A DNA stretch of 64,000 bases, taken from the NCBI RefSeq assembly GCF_039602135.1, contig NZ_CP125942.1:2356001-2420000 (forward strand), given 5' to 3'. Every line of letters starts with the position of its first letter. The stretch's first letter is position 1. Of the stretch, positions 8,456 to 16,516 are shown piece by piece. Position numbers and translations under genes: made by a program. This stretch comes from Glutamicibacter sp. B1. GTDB lineage: Bacteria; Actinomycetota; Actinomycetes; Actinomycetales; Micrococcaceae. A model generated the notes under the pieces. It had not been told where the DNA came from. It ran no database searches and worked only from the letters and a program-made list of their open reading frames with translations.

Positions 8456-9238
8456 CTAAGAATTACCAAGTCGTTCCTGCGCGTAAGTCGCAAGGAGTTT
8501 TTGGAAAGCATCATTGTCCCAACCCACTGGGTTCCCTGAAAGAGCAGGATCAAGACGGTCCAGGGAGTAGTGCAGCCCCACAACATCGCCGCGGTCGATC
8601 GCCATGTCAATGTCAGGTACAGAGTATGTTGCGAGCAGTCGCGTGCCCTCGTCGGTTTCTTCCAATTCCCAGCGCATCCACGAGCCGGGGCTGGTGTGTT
8701 TATGCTCTAGCAGCGTTGGGGCTTCAACTCGGGTAATTTCGAATTCCATCGTTGGGAAGTCCAGATCTGGCCACTCGAAGACAATCCTTCCGCCTTCTCG
8801 TAGGTCTACGGTGATCTCTGCAGCCATTGGTGGCCACCAGTCACCCAGGCGTTCCGGCAGCGTAATCGCTGCCCAGACCTCTTGGATCGGATAGGCAAGG
8901 AAACGTTCAAAACGAACGAGTCCTCCGTCGGCGGTGCGTTCCAGATGCCGTTCTAGATTGTCCAGTCGGTTGGACCATTCCAGCCGGTAGGGTTCCAGCC
9001 ATTGATCCAGTTCCATCAGCGGTTGAGCTCGGAGCCGATATAACCTTCGCTGGGCGTCGCGACGGACCTCAACTAGGCCCGCGTCTCGCAGTACTTTGAG
9101 ATGTCTAGATATTCCCGGCTGATGCATTCCGATGATTTCTACGAGATCACCGACAGAACGCTCGCCATCGCGGATGGCGTCGAGGATACGTCGCCGAGTT
9201 GGCTCAGCGATCGCTTCCAGCACAGTGGTTGATGTCAT
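8456..9238 (-). CDS. ArsR HTH fused to an AHSA1/SRPBCC domain
   Basis: A 260-residue two-domain protein. Residues 1-95 are an ArsR-type winged helix (LEAIAEPTRRRILDAIRDGE, then HQPGISRHLKVLRDAGLVEV). Residues about 115-240 are an AHSA1/SRPBCC ligand-binding fold (RFERFLAYPIQEVWAAIT, with WWPPM after it and WMRWELEETDEGTRL). The fusion is common in actinobacteria and lets one protein both bind DNA and, presumably, sense a small hydrophobic ligand. The ATG at 9238 follows directly on the HTH start; earlier Met codons would put the palindromic operator inside the gene. It is probably self-regulated, as no divergent target is adjacent. Confidence 0.85.
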   Translation of the reverse strand: MTSTTVLEAIAEPTRRRILDAIRDGERSVGDLVEIIGMHQPGISRHLKVLRDAGLVEVRRDAQRRLYRLRAQPLMELDQWLEPYRLEWSNRLDNLERHLERTADGGLVRFERFLAYPIQEVWAAITLPERLGDWWPPMAAEITVDLREGGRIVFEWPDLDFPTMEFEITRVEAPTLLEHKHTSPGSWMRWELEETDEGTRLLATYSVPDIDMAIDRGDVVGLHYSLDRLDPALSGNPVGWDNDAFQKLLATYAQERLGNS

Positions 9239-9263
9239 GTTTCCAACATACGCTTGTTCATAT

Positions 9264-9279
9264 ATATGCGCAAGCATAT
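9264..9279. promoter_or_regulatory. Probable ArsR-type operator
   Basis: ATATGC-GCAA-GCATAT is a perfect inverted repeat 26 bases upstream of the ArsR-AHSA1 start. AT-rich ATA-ending dyads at this position are typical ArsR autoregulatory sites. Confidence 0.65.
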
Positions 9280-9765
9280 TTAAAAGAAAGTTTGTACTCT
9301 CGTAAGACGTCTCGGCGATCAGTAGTCCCAAAATTCCTCGTCGTCGACAGGCTCCAGTCCCACCATTCACAGGCGCGCAAGGCATAACTTTGTGCGGCCC
9401 GGAGGCAGATCAATGACGCCAGCCAAGTTGTGGCCGGCGAAAATGCTCGCCGTTAACCGGCGAGCAAGTTGCTGACTTCGTCGTGGCGCTCTCCAGTCAC
9501 CGCGCCTCGTCAGTACACGGTCGCAGCATTGACCTGCGCGATCCGAGCCAAGTTGAAGATGCTCTGGCGGGAGGATTTGCAGAGTCCTGACGGACTAAAA
9601 GTGTTACCCACGAGCTATCGGCAATTTTCGATAAGAGAAACTTCCACCGAAGGACAGCTTCTTAAACCGGCATGGCGTCGAGTCTAATGAACCATGCATG
9701 TCTCCTGCCCAGCGCAACCAGCTGCCATTTCACCCGCTGACCTGTCCCCCTACTAGAATTAGAGG
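9280..9765. other. Intergenic stretch without a recognisable gene
   Basis: No frame here carries a credible start, ribosome-binding site and codon pattern. It contains a 9-bp hairpin TGCTCGCCG/CGGCGAGCA at 9444-9466 that could be an orphan terminator. Just before the GTG at 9766 is TAGAAT (9754-9759), spaced 6 bases from it, which suits a leaderless transcript of the acetyltransferase gene. Confidence 0.5.
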
Positions 9766-10731
9766 GTGACCAACACCGAGAAAATGACGATTCAAGACCT
9801 GAGCGTTCGAGACCTTCAGGCATGGCTCAACCTTGCTCACGCAACAAAGCGCACTTCCAACTCATCTCAGGCACTGACCGAAGCAACCGAAGAGTTCCAC
9901 AACGCGCTTACTGACGACACTGTTGACTTCGTCGGTGCGTTCATGGGGGCCGATTTACTCGGGTGCTTTGAGGCTCGCATCGCCGGATCACGCTCTGGCA
10001 CCACGTACATTGCCTTGGACGCGTTGCTCCGTCCTGAATCTCGCTCGATCGAGCTGATGAGGTCGCTGGTCGCCGCGATGGTTGAACGTGCTCGGTTACT
10101 CGGAGAGCAACAGTCAGACGAAGCCCGAGGACTGCGTATTACCGCAGATGCCTCAGATCAGCTTTGGGTGCAGGCACTGAAGGAGGCAGGGTTCGTCACG
10201 ACTCACTCAGCTACGACGATGCGTCGCGCCCTGAAGCCTAGTGACAAGAATCCAATGGTGGTTTTGCCTCCAGGTCTGACTTTCGCCCCCTTTAACCCCA
10301 CGCAGGAAGCAGGCGCTCAACTCGCGCTACACAATGAGGTCTTCGGTGACGTGCCCGGCTCTCCGAGGTGGGCAACCCACCATTGGCAAGAAATGCTCGT
10401 GGATAAACCCGCGGTACGCCACGATCTGAGCACCGTAATCCGCTCCGCGAATCAGATTGTCGCCTATGCGCACACGGAAGTATGGGACGAAGACGAAGAC
10501 GCAACAACGCACTATGCGTGGATAGCGCGTATCGGGGTTCATGAATCGTGCCGCAAATTTGGGCTAGGCACCGCCCTAATCAACCAGGTACTCAGCGCCA
10601 GCGCGCAGGCGGGACTGCCTTACATGGAGCTGGAAGTCGAGCCGAACAATCCAACTGAGCCCATCCGCCTCTACCAGCGGCTACGGTTCAAGGAGACATC
10701 TACTGAGCTCGAACTTGAACTCATGATTTAG
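9766..10731 (+). CDS. Tandem-domain GNAT acetyltransferase
   Basis: A 321-residue protein with two GNAT-like halves. The C-terminal half (about 165-315) has the acetyl-CoA loop as GVHESCRKFGLGTALINQVL, near R/Q-x-x-G-x-G/A, and the terminal strand MELEVEPNNPTEPIRLYQRL. The N-terminal half has lost clear motif A, as in other double-GNAT actinobacterial proteins. Substrate unknown. The start is a GTG with no proper ribosome-binding site; a TAGAAT box 6 bases upstream suggests leaderless expression. An in-frame ATG six codons in (MTIQDL) is an alternative. Confidence 0.8.
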   Translation: MTNTEKMTIQDLSVRDLQAWLNLAHATKRTSNSSQALTEATEEFHNALTDDTVDFVGAFMGADLLGCFEARIAGSRSGTTYIALDALLRPESRSIELMRSLVAAMVERARLLGEQQSDEARGLRITADASDQLWVQALKEAGFVTTHSATTMRRALKPSDKNPMVVLPPGLTFAPFNPTQEAGAQLALHNEVFGDVPGSPRWATHHWQEMLVDKPAVRHDLSTVIRSANQIVAYAHTEVWDEDEDATTHYAWIARIGVHESCRKFGLGTALINQVLSASAQAGLPYMELEVEPNNPTEPIRLYQRLRFKETSTELELELMI

Positions 10732-10983
10732 CCCGTTGAACGCCCCGGGAACCATTTCCCCACCAATTTAATCCAGGCCTTGAAAGACCGACCCACGACA
10801 TCCGCAAGCGCACAACGTCAGAAGATTGACCAGTCGATGCTCTTCGGTGATGCGTCGATCAGGAGATTAGTCCACCTGAGGATGGAACTTCCCATCCGGC
10901 CCGATCTCATACAAGACGCTCTCGCTCTCTCTTCAACGAGCACGCCCATAGGCGTCGAGCCAACGGCGAGCGCACAATCTTCC

Positions 10984-11403
10984 TTAGGTGTTCCATGGAT
11001 TGAGAATCGGCACCTCGAGCGCAGCGAAGTCTTTGACGTTTCGAGTCACAACGGTGAGGCCATGGACTGCGGCCGTCGCTGCAATGAGCGTATCGCGTTC
11101 GAGTCGCGGGTCAGGTACGTGAAGTCGGGCTGCTCTACGTGCGACCGGGACATCGACAGGCAGAATCCGTCCAGCGAAGGCGTCTAGCAGTTGGTTATCA
11201 AGCCAGGCTTGCAGACGCTCCCCCTGCGCAGCGTCGCGGCGCGCGATTCGGCCAATACCGACCTCAACTTCTAGCACCGTGATCGCCGACAGGTACAGAT
11301 CTGACGGTACACGGCCGGCAACCCACGCTCGCACTCGAGGATCTGCCCGACCGGCAGACTTGCGTAGTTCGCTGACGACGTTGGTATCGAGCAGATGACT
11401 CAC
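10984..11403 (-). CDS. vapC: PIN-domain ribonuclease toxin, VapC/FitB-like
   Basis: A 139-residue PIN-domain protein, the toxin of a type II toxin-antitoxin pair; PIN toxins cleave RNA with a Mg-binding acidic cluster. All four acidic positions are visible: Asp6 (LLDTNVVSE), Glu45 (ITVLEVEVGI), Asp104 (ERDTLIAAT) and Asp125 (RNVKDF). The sequence resembles the FitB-like branch. Its ATG overlaps the stop of the upstream antitoxin gene by 4 bases (ATGA), so translation is coupled. The nuclease looks intact and is probably active unless bound by its partner. Confidence 0.9.
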   Translation of the reverse strand: MSHLLDTNVVSELRKSAGRADPRVRAWVAGRVPSDLYLSAITVLEVEVGIGRIARRDAAQGERLQAWLDNQLLDAFAGRILPVDVPVARRAARLHVPDPRLERDTLIAATAAVHGLTVVTRNVKDFAALEVPILNPWNT

Positions 11404-11639
11404 AGCTCAGGTACCCGCAGATTGATGTGTGCAGGTTCGAACTCGATATCGAGATCATCTTCCATGCACAGCCGATCAACGAGCGAAGTCCCTCGCTCAC
11501 CCATCCGCCTGTATTCATCGATCGACAGCAGGACGTAGGCAGGCTCACCCCTGTCGGTGATCACCACCGGCTGTCGATCGGCCGCCCGTTTAGCGGCGCT
11601 GACATCTCGATTAAACTCGCGTGCACTCATCACCGTCAC
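11400..11639 (-). CDS. Phd/YefM-type antitoxin
   Basis: About 80 residues. The N-terminal Phd/YefM DNA-binding fold is clear: MSAREFNRDVSAAKRAA, then PVVITDRGEPAYVLLSIDEYRR split over two strands. The acidic C-terminal tail (EDDLDIEFEPAHINL) is the part that would cover the toxin. An earlier ATG at 11654 exists, but the GGAGG that would serve as ribosome-binding site lies inside those first codons and points to the GTG at 11639. It is coupled to the PIN toxin downstream and presumably represses the operon through the palindrome at 11657-11672. Confidence 0.85.
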   Translation of the reverse strand: MTVMSAREFNRDVSAAKRAADRQPVVITDRGEPAYVLLSIDEYRRMGERGTSLVDRLCMEDDLDIEFEPAHINLRVPEL

Positions 11640-11656
11640 GGTTTCCACCTCCATAT

Positions 11657-11672
11657 GTAGGTACGTACCTAC
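11657..11672. promoter_or_regulatory. 16-bp perfect palindrome, antitoxin operator
   Basis: GTAGGTAC-GTACCTAC is a perfect palindrome 18 bases upstream of the antitoxin start and is flanked by AA and AT. Its location at the probable transcription start fits autorepression by the Phd/YefM-PIN complex. Confidence 0.75.
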
Positions 11673-11916
11673 TTAATAACTTTAGTTGCTCAAAGGTTCA
11701 TTGCCAAGCATGCAGAAGAAGTCAATTACACGGTGATGCCAAGCTCAATGTCTCCGCCATCAGTTCTCGTCCGACTGCTCCAGAGAGCTCCAGCCGTGCC
11801 TGCCGGCACATTGTCGAGGTCGCTATGTTCGAATTTGGATCAGTGTCGCTATTTAACTCCGATACGCTCCCGGTTCACAGGATGCTCGACAAGGTATTCC
11901 TTCAGTCAAATGGTCA

Positions 11917-12432
11917 TCACGCACGGCCCACTACATCAACATCCGTCCGATACTTGGTCAGCATGTCGGTGGGTAAATGACAGGCATCCTCGGGGCAACG
12001 TGCGAGACGATGCTGATGCTCTTCGGCGCTTCGCACATAGTTGAGAAGTGGCAGCACCTCGACGGCGATCCGGTGAGCATCGGCTCTGGCCGCGATGAAA
12101 GAACGGGCGACTTCGAGGTGAGCCGGATTAGTGGAGTAGACACCGGTACGGTACTTCTGCCCTACATCAGGTCCTTGCCTATTCACGCTGTAGGGGTCGA
12201 TGATTTCAAAGAGGTAGTCCATGAGTTGCTCGAAGCTGACGACCGAAGGATCAAATTGTGTGCGCACGCATTCGGCGTAGCCATCGTAGGGGCCGTCGAG
12301 GCGTTGGCTGGTTCCGTTGGCCCTTCCGGCCTCGGTGAGGATCACCCCGGGCAGCGTTTCAGTGAAGGCCTGCACTCCCCAGAGGCAGCCGCCTGCCAAG
12401 TAGATCTCCTCGACCATCTGCTCTGCACCCAT
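11917..12432 (-). CDS. msrA: Peptide methionine sulfoxide reductase MsrA
   Basis: A 171-residue enzyme that reduces methionine-S-sulfoxide in proteins. The catalytic motif reads GGCLWG (Cys16) where most MsrA have GCFWG; Leu for Phe is a known mild variant. Other family landmarks follow: GYAECVRTQFDPSVVSFEQL (the strand and helix after the active site), DPYSVNRQGPDVGQKYRTG, and AEEHQHRL. The C-terminal tail has Cys in LARCPEDAC, which may serve as resolving cysteines. It is alone on its strand. Repair of oxidised Met fits the stress-related content of the accessory region. Confidence 0.9.
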   Translation of the reverse strand: MGAEQMVEEIYLAGGCLWGVQAFTETLPGVILTEAGRANGTSQRLDGPYDGYAECVRTQFDPSVVSFEQLMDYLFEIIDPYSVNRQGPDVGQKYRTGVYSTNPAHLEVARSFIAARADAHRIAVEVLPLLNYVRSAEEHQHRLARCPEDACHLPTDMLTKYRTDVDVVGRA

Positions 12433-12502
12433 AAGCCGATCCTAGTGCCACTTGGGCGATAATCGATTCGAAGTTGTAGCCAGCAGGACTTCTTAGAGTC
12501 GT

Positions 12503-12883
12503 TTATTGCGTCGCGATCCACCAAATGTTGCCCGAAGTATCCATGACCCCGCCGCGCAGGTCGTCGTCCTCGGTCTTGCGGGCAGGTGCTTGGACGACGG
12601 ACGCTCCCGCTTCGATGGCACGAGCAAAGGCGGATTGCGCGTCCTGCACATACAGGTGCACATGCGCCGGAGCTGAGACCGACTCGGTCGCACCACCGCC
12701 AATCATCACCACGCTGTCATCGATTCTGACCTCGGCATGCATCAACGACCCGTCGGGGCGGTCGAACCGACGCAACATGATCCCGTCGAAGGCCGCATCA
12801 AGGAACGTGATCACTTCTTCAGCATTGCGACAGATCAAATAGGGGCTGATCGACGGGTACGAAGCAGGCTTCCATTCGCGCAT
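12503..12883 (-). CDS. VOC-family protein, PhnB-like
   Basis: A 126-residue VOC protein of the PhnB-like type: YLICRNAEEVITFLDAAF opens the fold, HAEVRIDDSVVMIG forms the central strand, HVHLYVQDAQSAFARAIEAG is the second half, and GVMDTSGNIWWIATQ closes it. PhnB-like proteins carry the reversed linkage and bind diverse ligands. The function here is unknown. It lies 70 bases upstream of msrA on the same strand, possibly cotranscribed. Confidence 0.8.
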   Translation of the reverse strand: MREWKPASYPSISPYLICRNAEEVITFLDAAFDGIMLRRFDRPDGSLMHAEVRIDDSVVMIGGGATESVSAPAHVHLYVQDAQSAFARAIEAGASVVQAPARKTEDDDLRGGVMDTSGNIWWIATQ

Positions 12884-13066
12884 ACCGTCAGGCTATGCCA
12901 AAAGCTCCATGCTGTCAGCTCAAATGGCCCAATCCAGACTGCTGTCAGAGACCCACATGACTATCGCGCATGTTGGAGACCCGTCTAGGACTATTGACAT
13001 TCAAGCGCTTTAGGCTCGGCATGGCAGTGCAAGGAATAGCAAAACCTACCCGTCACGCTGCGAATG

Positions 13067-13576
13067 TTAGCGACCCTCTGTCGGCACGTTCCGCACAACC
13101 CGGACGGTCGGTGCATTAGCTTCATTCCAACGAAACAGCACCAGGTGCCATAGGCCGGGCCGTTTCCGCGAAGGGTCTATTAATCCGTTGGCGCCGGCAG
13201 CCAGCAGCCGGTCGCGCACCAGCCACGATGAAGGCGTACCGCCCGAGGCAACAACGTCCTGCCACGGTGCGATCGCATCGCTCACATCAATACCGGCCCG
13301 ATCCAACGCGTCTGGATTACGGAAGTCGACAATCCCAGGGGCCTGAACTTCGATCTCAATGATCTCAAACGCTGCCGATCTGGCGTCCTTATGGGCGATC
13401 ATCGCGGCTCCAACACCTTCAATAGAAGAACTCAAGTAAAGGGTTGGCTCATCCTTGCGTGAGTACCGGCCCGGTGAGCGTGACCCAGCAATCGCGAACC
13501 CCTTGTACTTAGGATCAATCGCACGATAGAAAGTGCCATCAACGGTGCCCACCGGTAAATCTTTTCCCATGTTCAT
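13067..13576 (-). CDS. Solitary RES-domain protein (NAD-consuming toxin fold)
   Basis: A 169-residue protein with the RES-domain layout: FYRAIDPKYKGFAIAG, then SPGRYSRKDEPTLYLSSSIE (the Arg-Tyr-Tyr region that binds NAD), a strand FEIIEIEVQAPGIVDF, and the end GLWHLVLFRWN. RES toxins degrade NAD+ and are normally paired with an Xre/MbcA-type antitoxin. No such gene is adjacent: the next gene upstream is a VOC protein 130 bases away. Conserved Arg (RAIDP, GRYSR), Tyr and Ser (PSSWLVRD) are present. The start at 13576 follows GGGAGGGCGC; ATG codons at 13588 and 13570 are alternatives. It may be an orphan toxin or a non-toxic relative. Confidence 0.75.
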   Translation of the reverse strand: MNMGKDLPVGTVDGTFYRAIDPKYKGFAIAGSRSPGRYSRKDEPTLYLSSSIEGVGAAMIAHKDARSAAFEIIEIEVQAPGIVDFRNPDALDRAGIDVSDAIAPWQDVVASGGTPSSWLVRDRLLAAGANGLIDPSRKRPGLWHLVLFRWNEANAPTVRVVRNVPTEGR

Positions 13577-13706
13577 GCGCCCTCCCATTTGCTATGCCGT
13601 CGGAAGATCCAAAAACTCGCGAAGACATCCTCCATTGGATTCTCCCCGGGTGATCAACCACAAAACTGACATTACCTGCCTTAGACCTCGAACAATCGAA
13701 CGAAGT

Positions 13707-14096
13707 CTACAGCTCCATGGGCGTCATGACCTCTATGCGATTTCCGAGTCCGTCACGTGTATGAAAGCGCACATACCCTTCAAACGTATCCCGTTCCGCC
13801 CATGACAGTCCATACCCGTTGCTATCGATGCGTGAGGCAAGTTCTTCCAGTTCCTTCAGCGACTCGCAAACCAGTCCTGGGTGCGCCTTTTCCGCCGCGT
13901 AAAACGGCTCTTCATCTCCGAGATGGATCTCAGCAGTGATGTTTTCACCGTCGAAGGCTCGGAACCAGCAACCACCCCGCCCTACTAGGGACGGCGGCTT
14001 TTGAACTTCTTGGAGACCGAGAACCTCACTGTAGAAACGCCGGGCTTCATCCTCGGCGCCATGTGGTATGGATACTTGCACATGATGGAGCCTCAA
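13707..14096 (-). CDS. VOC-family protein, glyoxalase type
   Basis: A 129-residue VOC protein: MRLHHVQVSIPHGAEDEARR, then FYSEVLGLQEV, a central GCWFRAFDGENITAEIHLG and the closing FHTRDGLGNRIEVMTP. The closing D-G-x-G-N-R-I/L-E signature and the opening H (HHVQVSIP) are those of metal-binding VOC enzymes, with His5 and the final Glu as likely ligands. The substrate is unknown. It is the fourth VOC gene within 14 kb. Confidence 0.8.
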   Translation of the reverse strand: MRLHHVQVSIPHGAEDEARRFYSEVLGLQEVQKPPSLVGRGGCWFRAFDGENITAEIHLGDEEPFYAAEKAHPGLVCESLKELEELASRIDSNGYGLSWAERDTFEGYVRFHTRDGLGNRIEVMTPMEL

Positions 14097-14251
14097 CTTC
14101 GCCCTCCGATTTGTCGGTTTCTCACGGCAAATTTAGCATCAGTGGAACATCTGCGACGAGCTCCCTGAGATGCGGATCCCGTACCCTGCCGAGACCGTCG
14201 TATGGACTCCCCTCACTGCGACAGACAAATAAACTATTGCGACACTTTACT

Positions 14252-14270
14252 ACTTTCAAATTTTGAAACT
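14252..14270. promoter_or_regulatory. Operator-like palindrome before the membrane protein/regulator pair
   Basis: TTTCAAA-T-TTTGAAA (14254-14268) is a perfect dyad extended by partly matching flanks, 20 bases before the ATG of the membrane-protein gene. It probably binds the winged-helix protein encoded second in the operon. Confidence 0.6.
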
Positions 14271-14288
14271 ACTTGCTAACCTGAGCAT

Positions 14289-14720
14289 ATGGCTTCTGAA
14301 GAGTCTCGCAATGTCCCCCTGCTGTCCCCCGAGCAGGCACGTGACCTGCTCGGTTCGATACCGCGCAGACCCCGACGCATCTTCACAAGCCGTGATCACA
14401 TCAGCACTGCAGCTACAGTGATTCTCTCTTTCACCGCTGGAGTCATCGCTTTGGCCGGGCATCCGTGGTGGGCAGCTCCCTTGGCGCTAGGGGCGATCGT
14501 CATCGCGCACGGATGGATCAAAAGTAGGCAGGATCGCCCCAATGAGCCCCGCCTCAAAGGAGTCTTCGTCGCGACGGCGTTTACGATCTGGCTCCTGATC
14601 CCCATCTGGCGTGGACTTGTTCATGGCGAGACGATCCCTTTCCCCGAGGCGTTGATCTTTGCCGGACTCGCGCCGACGGCGTGGCTCGTGCTCTACTTCG
14701 TTCTTCTCATCCGTCGCTGA
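14289..14720 (+). CDS. Small membrane protein, first gene of a regulator pair
   Basis: A 143-residue protein with a basic cytoplasmic N terminus (SIPRRPRRIFTSRDH) and four hydrophobic segments (about residues 40-56, 58-74, 93-110 and 120-140). I do not recognise the family with certainty. The stop codon overlaps the start of the winged-helix regulator gene (TGATG), so the two are coupled; such membrane protein-plus-regulator pairs are frequent in actinobacteria. No clear ribosome-binding site precedes the ATG, so a leaderless transcript is possible. Confidence 0.7.
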   Translation: MASEESRNVPLLSPEQARDLLGSIPRRPRRIFTSRDHISTAATVILSFTAGVIALAGHPWWAAPLALGAIVIAHGWIKSRQDRPNEPRLKGVFVATAFTIWLLIPIWRGLVHGETIPFPEALIFAGLAPTAWLVLYFVLLIRR

Positions 14721-15013
14721 TGCTCATGGCATATACCGACATCGACCCCCATTTGGTCGCGCCCAAGAGATTCGTCACCCTCTCTCACCTCAGCCAAGTC
14801 GAACAGGCTGACCACCCCGCACTTCAGGACTCCACAGGGCTCTCAACGTCAGACCTGTCGAGGATCCTCCGAGATCTCGAAGAACGGAGCTTGGTCGAGA
14901 TCTCGAAGGAACGCAAGAACCGGTATGGGGCGACGCTCATACGGCTTACGCCAGAGGGTAGGCGCACGTTTCAGAATTTGGTGACTACTCTCAACCGCAT
15001 AGCCGGCTACTAA
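14720..15013 (+). CDS. Winged-helix DNA-binding protein (MarR/ArsR-like, short)
   Basis: A 97-residue protein that is one winged helix: FVTLSHLSQVEQADHPALQD, recognition helix STSDLSRILRDLEERSLV, wing KERKNRYGATLIRLTPEG, and a last helix TFQNLVTTLNRI. It matches the short HTH_27-type regulators that accompany membrane proteins. The ATG at 14720 overlaps the previous stop (TGATG). It probably represses its own operon at the TTTCAAA dyad. Confidence 0.8.
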   Translation: MLMAYTDIDPHLVAPKRFVTLSHLSQVEQADHPALQDSTGLSTSDLSRILRDLEERSLVEISKERKNRYGATLIRLTPEGRRTFQNLVTTLNRIAGY

Positions 15014-15049
15014 CCCACCAGCTGCCCATTCATCGAAGACCGGAGCACC

Positions 15050-15436
15050 ATGAAACCCAGGACCACCCGAACCGTCGGTGAGAGCTTCAACCTCCTAGAA
15101 AATGCACTGCTCCATATCCTCTGTAGCGGCACGGACGCCGAGGCTTCGATTGCGCGAGAACAGTTGGGAAAAGCGAGCTGGGGAGGCTATGAGCACGATG
15201 GATGCGATTGCTTTCTCATCGACGTAATGTCATCAGGCGGTATTCGTTCCATCGCGCATGATGGAGGACCCTTCAGCCTCGCTGAAGTATCCGATGGAAA
15301 TGAAACGCTCGGACTCCTTGAGCTCTGGGTCGTCGATAAACGCTTGCACTCTGTCAATTACATGCCCTTCGGAGACGACCATGTTGCACTACCTTCGCCA
15401 GAGGACTACACGATCACTCTGATCGAGAAGGAATGA
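15050..15436 (+). CDS. Hypothetical protein
   Basis: A 128-residue acidic soluble protein with an N-terminal helix (FNLLENALLHILCSGTDAEA) followed by mixed strands and a C-terminal PEDYTITLIEKE. A short Cys/Asp cluster (YEHDGCDCFLIDV) is notable. It follows the winged-helix gene by 36 bases on the same strand and may be the third gene of that operon. I do not recognise a family, and no motif indicates a reaction. Confidence 0.55.
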   Translation: MKPRTTRTVGESFNLLENALLHILCSGTDAEASIAREQLGKASWGGYEHDGCDCFLIDVMSSGGIRSIAHDGGPFSLAEVSDGNETLGLLELWVVDKRLHSVNYMPFGDDHVALPSPEDYTITLIEKE

Positions 15437-15577
15437 CGCCGCTCAACGGCAATTTCACTAAAAGGTAAAAGCGTACAACGAAGTGCTACTGAGTTCCGGC
15501 AGAAATTTTCTTTGCGGGATGCTTGTTGCTTCCGAAGTTTGACTTTGACGTCACGGCAAGGTTTACCGTCTCTTGCT

Positions 15578-16486
15578 ATGACTATTTCAGTGATTGACAG
15601 CGCAACTAGCATGCGCCGGGTACTCGCAGCAGGGCCCTCCGACCGAGCCGCCTTAATCCGTGAGATGTGGTCACCTTTGGCTGGGATGTACCACTTCATT
15701 CCGGGCGGGGTGGACATGGCCACCGTGCATCGCCAGAATTTCGGCTTCGATTGGGAAGCCTCCGTCGAACCAATTCAAGAGGGCCTCGAACGTCTCATCA
15801 AGGCAGATGCCTGGAACCGCATCGCATGCGCGCTCGAGTCCGGAACAGTAGCATTGCGGTCGACAACCTCTGACATCGAGGTCCCCGATTTGCAGGTTCT
15901 CCTCGTGTTGGGCGATCCCTCGAACATACACTTCGTTGACGAGATCCAGGGATTGTCTGCATTCGGAGGAATCAGTGGCTACATCACGATCACCGTCTGG
16001 CCCACACCCCAAGTGCTGGAAAGACTCGAAGCGATTGCCGTTCATGAGCTCCACCACAATGTGCGCTACTCACCGGGCGGAGTCGTTTGGGATCCGGCGA
16101 CCGTCACCGTAGGTGAACAGGTGATCTCCGAAGGGCTTGCGGATGTGTTCGCTGCTGACCTGTTCGGCGAAAGTGGGTTCACGCATTTCGTCAGCGCGAG
16201 CACTCGCAACGATGACAACGTCCTTGCTAAGGTCGCTAGTGGGCTACACCTCACAGGAATGCAGAACTTCACTGCTTGGGTGCATGGTGATGCGAGCGCA
16301 AGACTGTTGGGCGCAGAGCCAGTCGGACTGCCTACAGGGGCCGGCTACGCCGCTGGCATCCGTCTGGTACGTGCATATCTCAAGGCCACGGGATCCACTG
16401 CAGCGCAAAGTTTTGCCACGCCTGCGGACGAGATTCTGCGTATTGCCGCGCCTGTACTGGACTTGCCCACCCGTTTGGAAGACTGA
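15578..16486 (+). CDS. DUF2268-type putative zinc metalloprotease
   Basis: A 302-residue protein. The zinc-binding helix is HELHH in AIAVHELHHNVRYSPG at about residues 151-166, followed by a downstream Glu in VISEGLADVFAADLFGES, giving the HExxH...E arrangement of gluzincins. This is the DUF2268 pattern. No signal peptide is visible, so it is probably cytoplasmic. The ATG at 15578 starts the conserved part. The next gene, a TipAS-type MerR regulator, starts 30 bases downstream on the same strand, a pairing that recurs in other Gram-positive genomes and suggests one regulatory unit. Confidence 0.75.
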   Translation: MTISVIDSATSMRRVLAAGPSDRAALIREMWSPLAGMYHFIPGGVDMATVHRQNFGFDWEASVEPIQEGLERLIKADAWNRIACALESGTVALRSTTSDIEVPDLQVLLVLGDPSNIHFVDEIQGLSAFGGISGYITITVWPTPQVLERLEAIAVHELHHNVRYSPGGVVWDPATVTVGEQVISEGLADVFAADLFGESGFTHFVSASTRNDDNVLAKVASGLHLTGMQNFTAWVHGDASARLLGAEPVGLPTGAGYAAGIRLVRAYLKATGSTAAQSFATPADEILRIAAPVLDLPTRLED

Positions 16487-16516
16487 GATCCAGGGCAAGA
16501 GAATAGGAAGCAATCC

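Noticed and set aside
9665..9690. TTAAACCGG string before the double-GNAT gene as another repeat copy
   Set aside because: The match does not extend beyond nine bases and the translation is unrelated.
10780..11187. Open frame on the plus strand over the PIN toxin
   Set aside because: The minus-strand PIN gene is clear, with all four acidic residues and coupling to the antitoxin.
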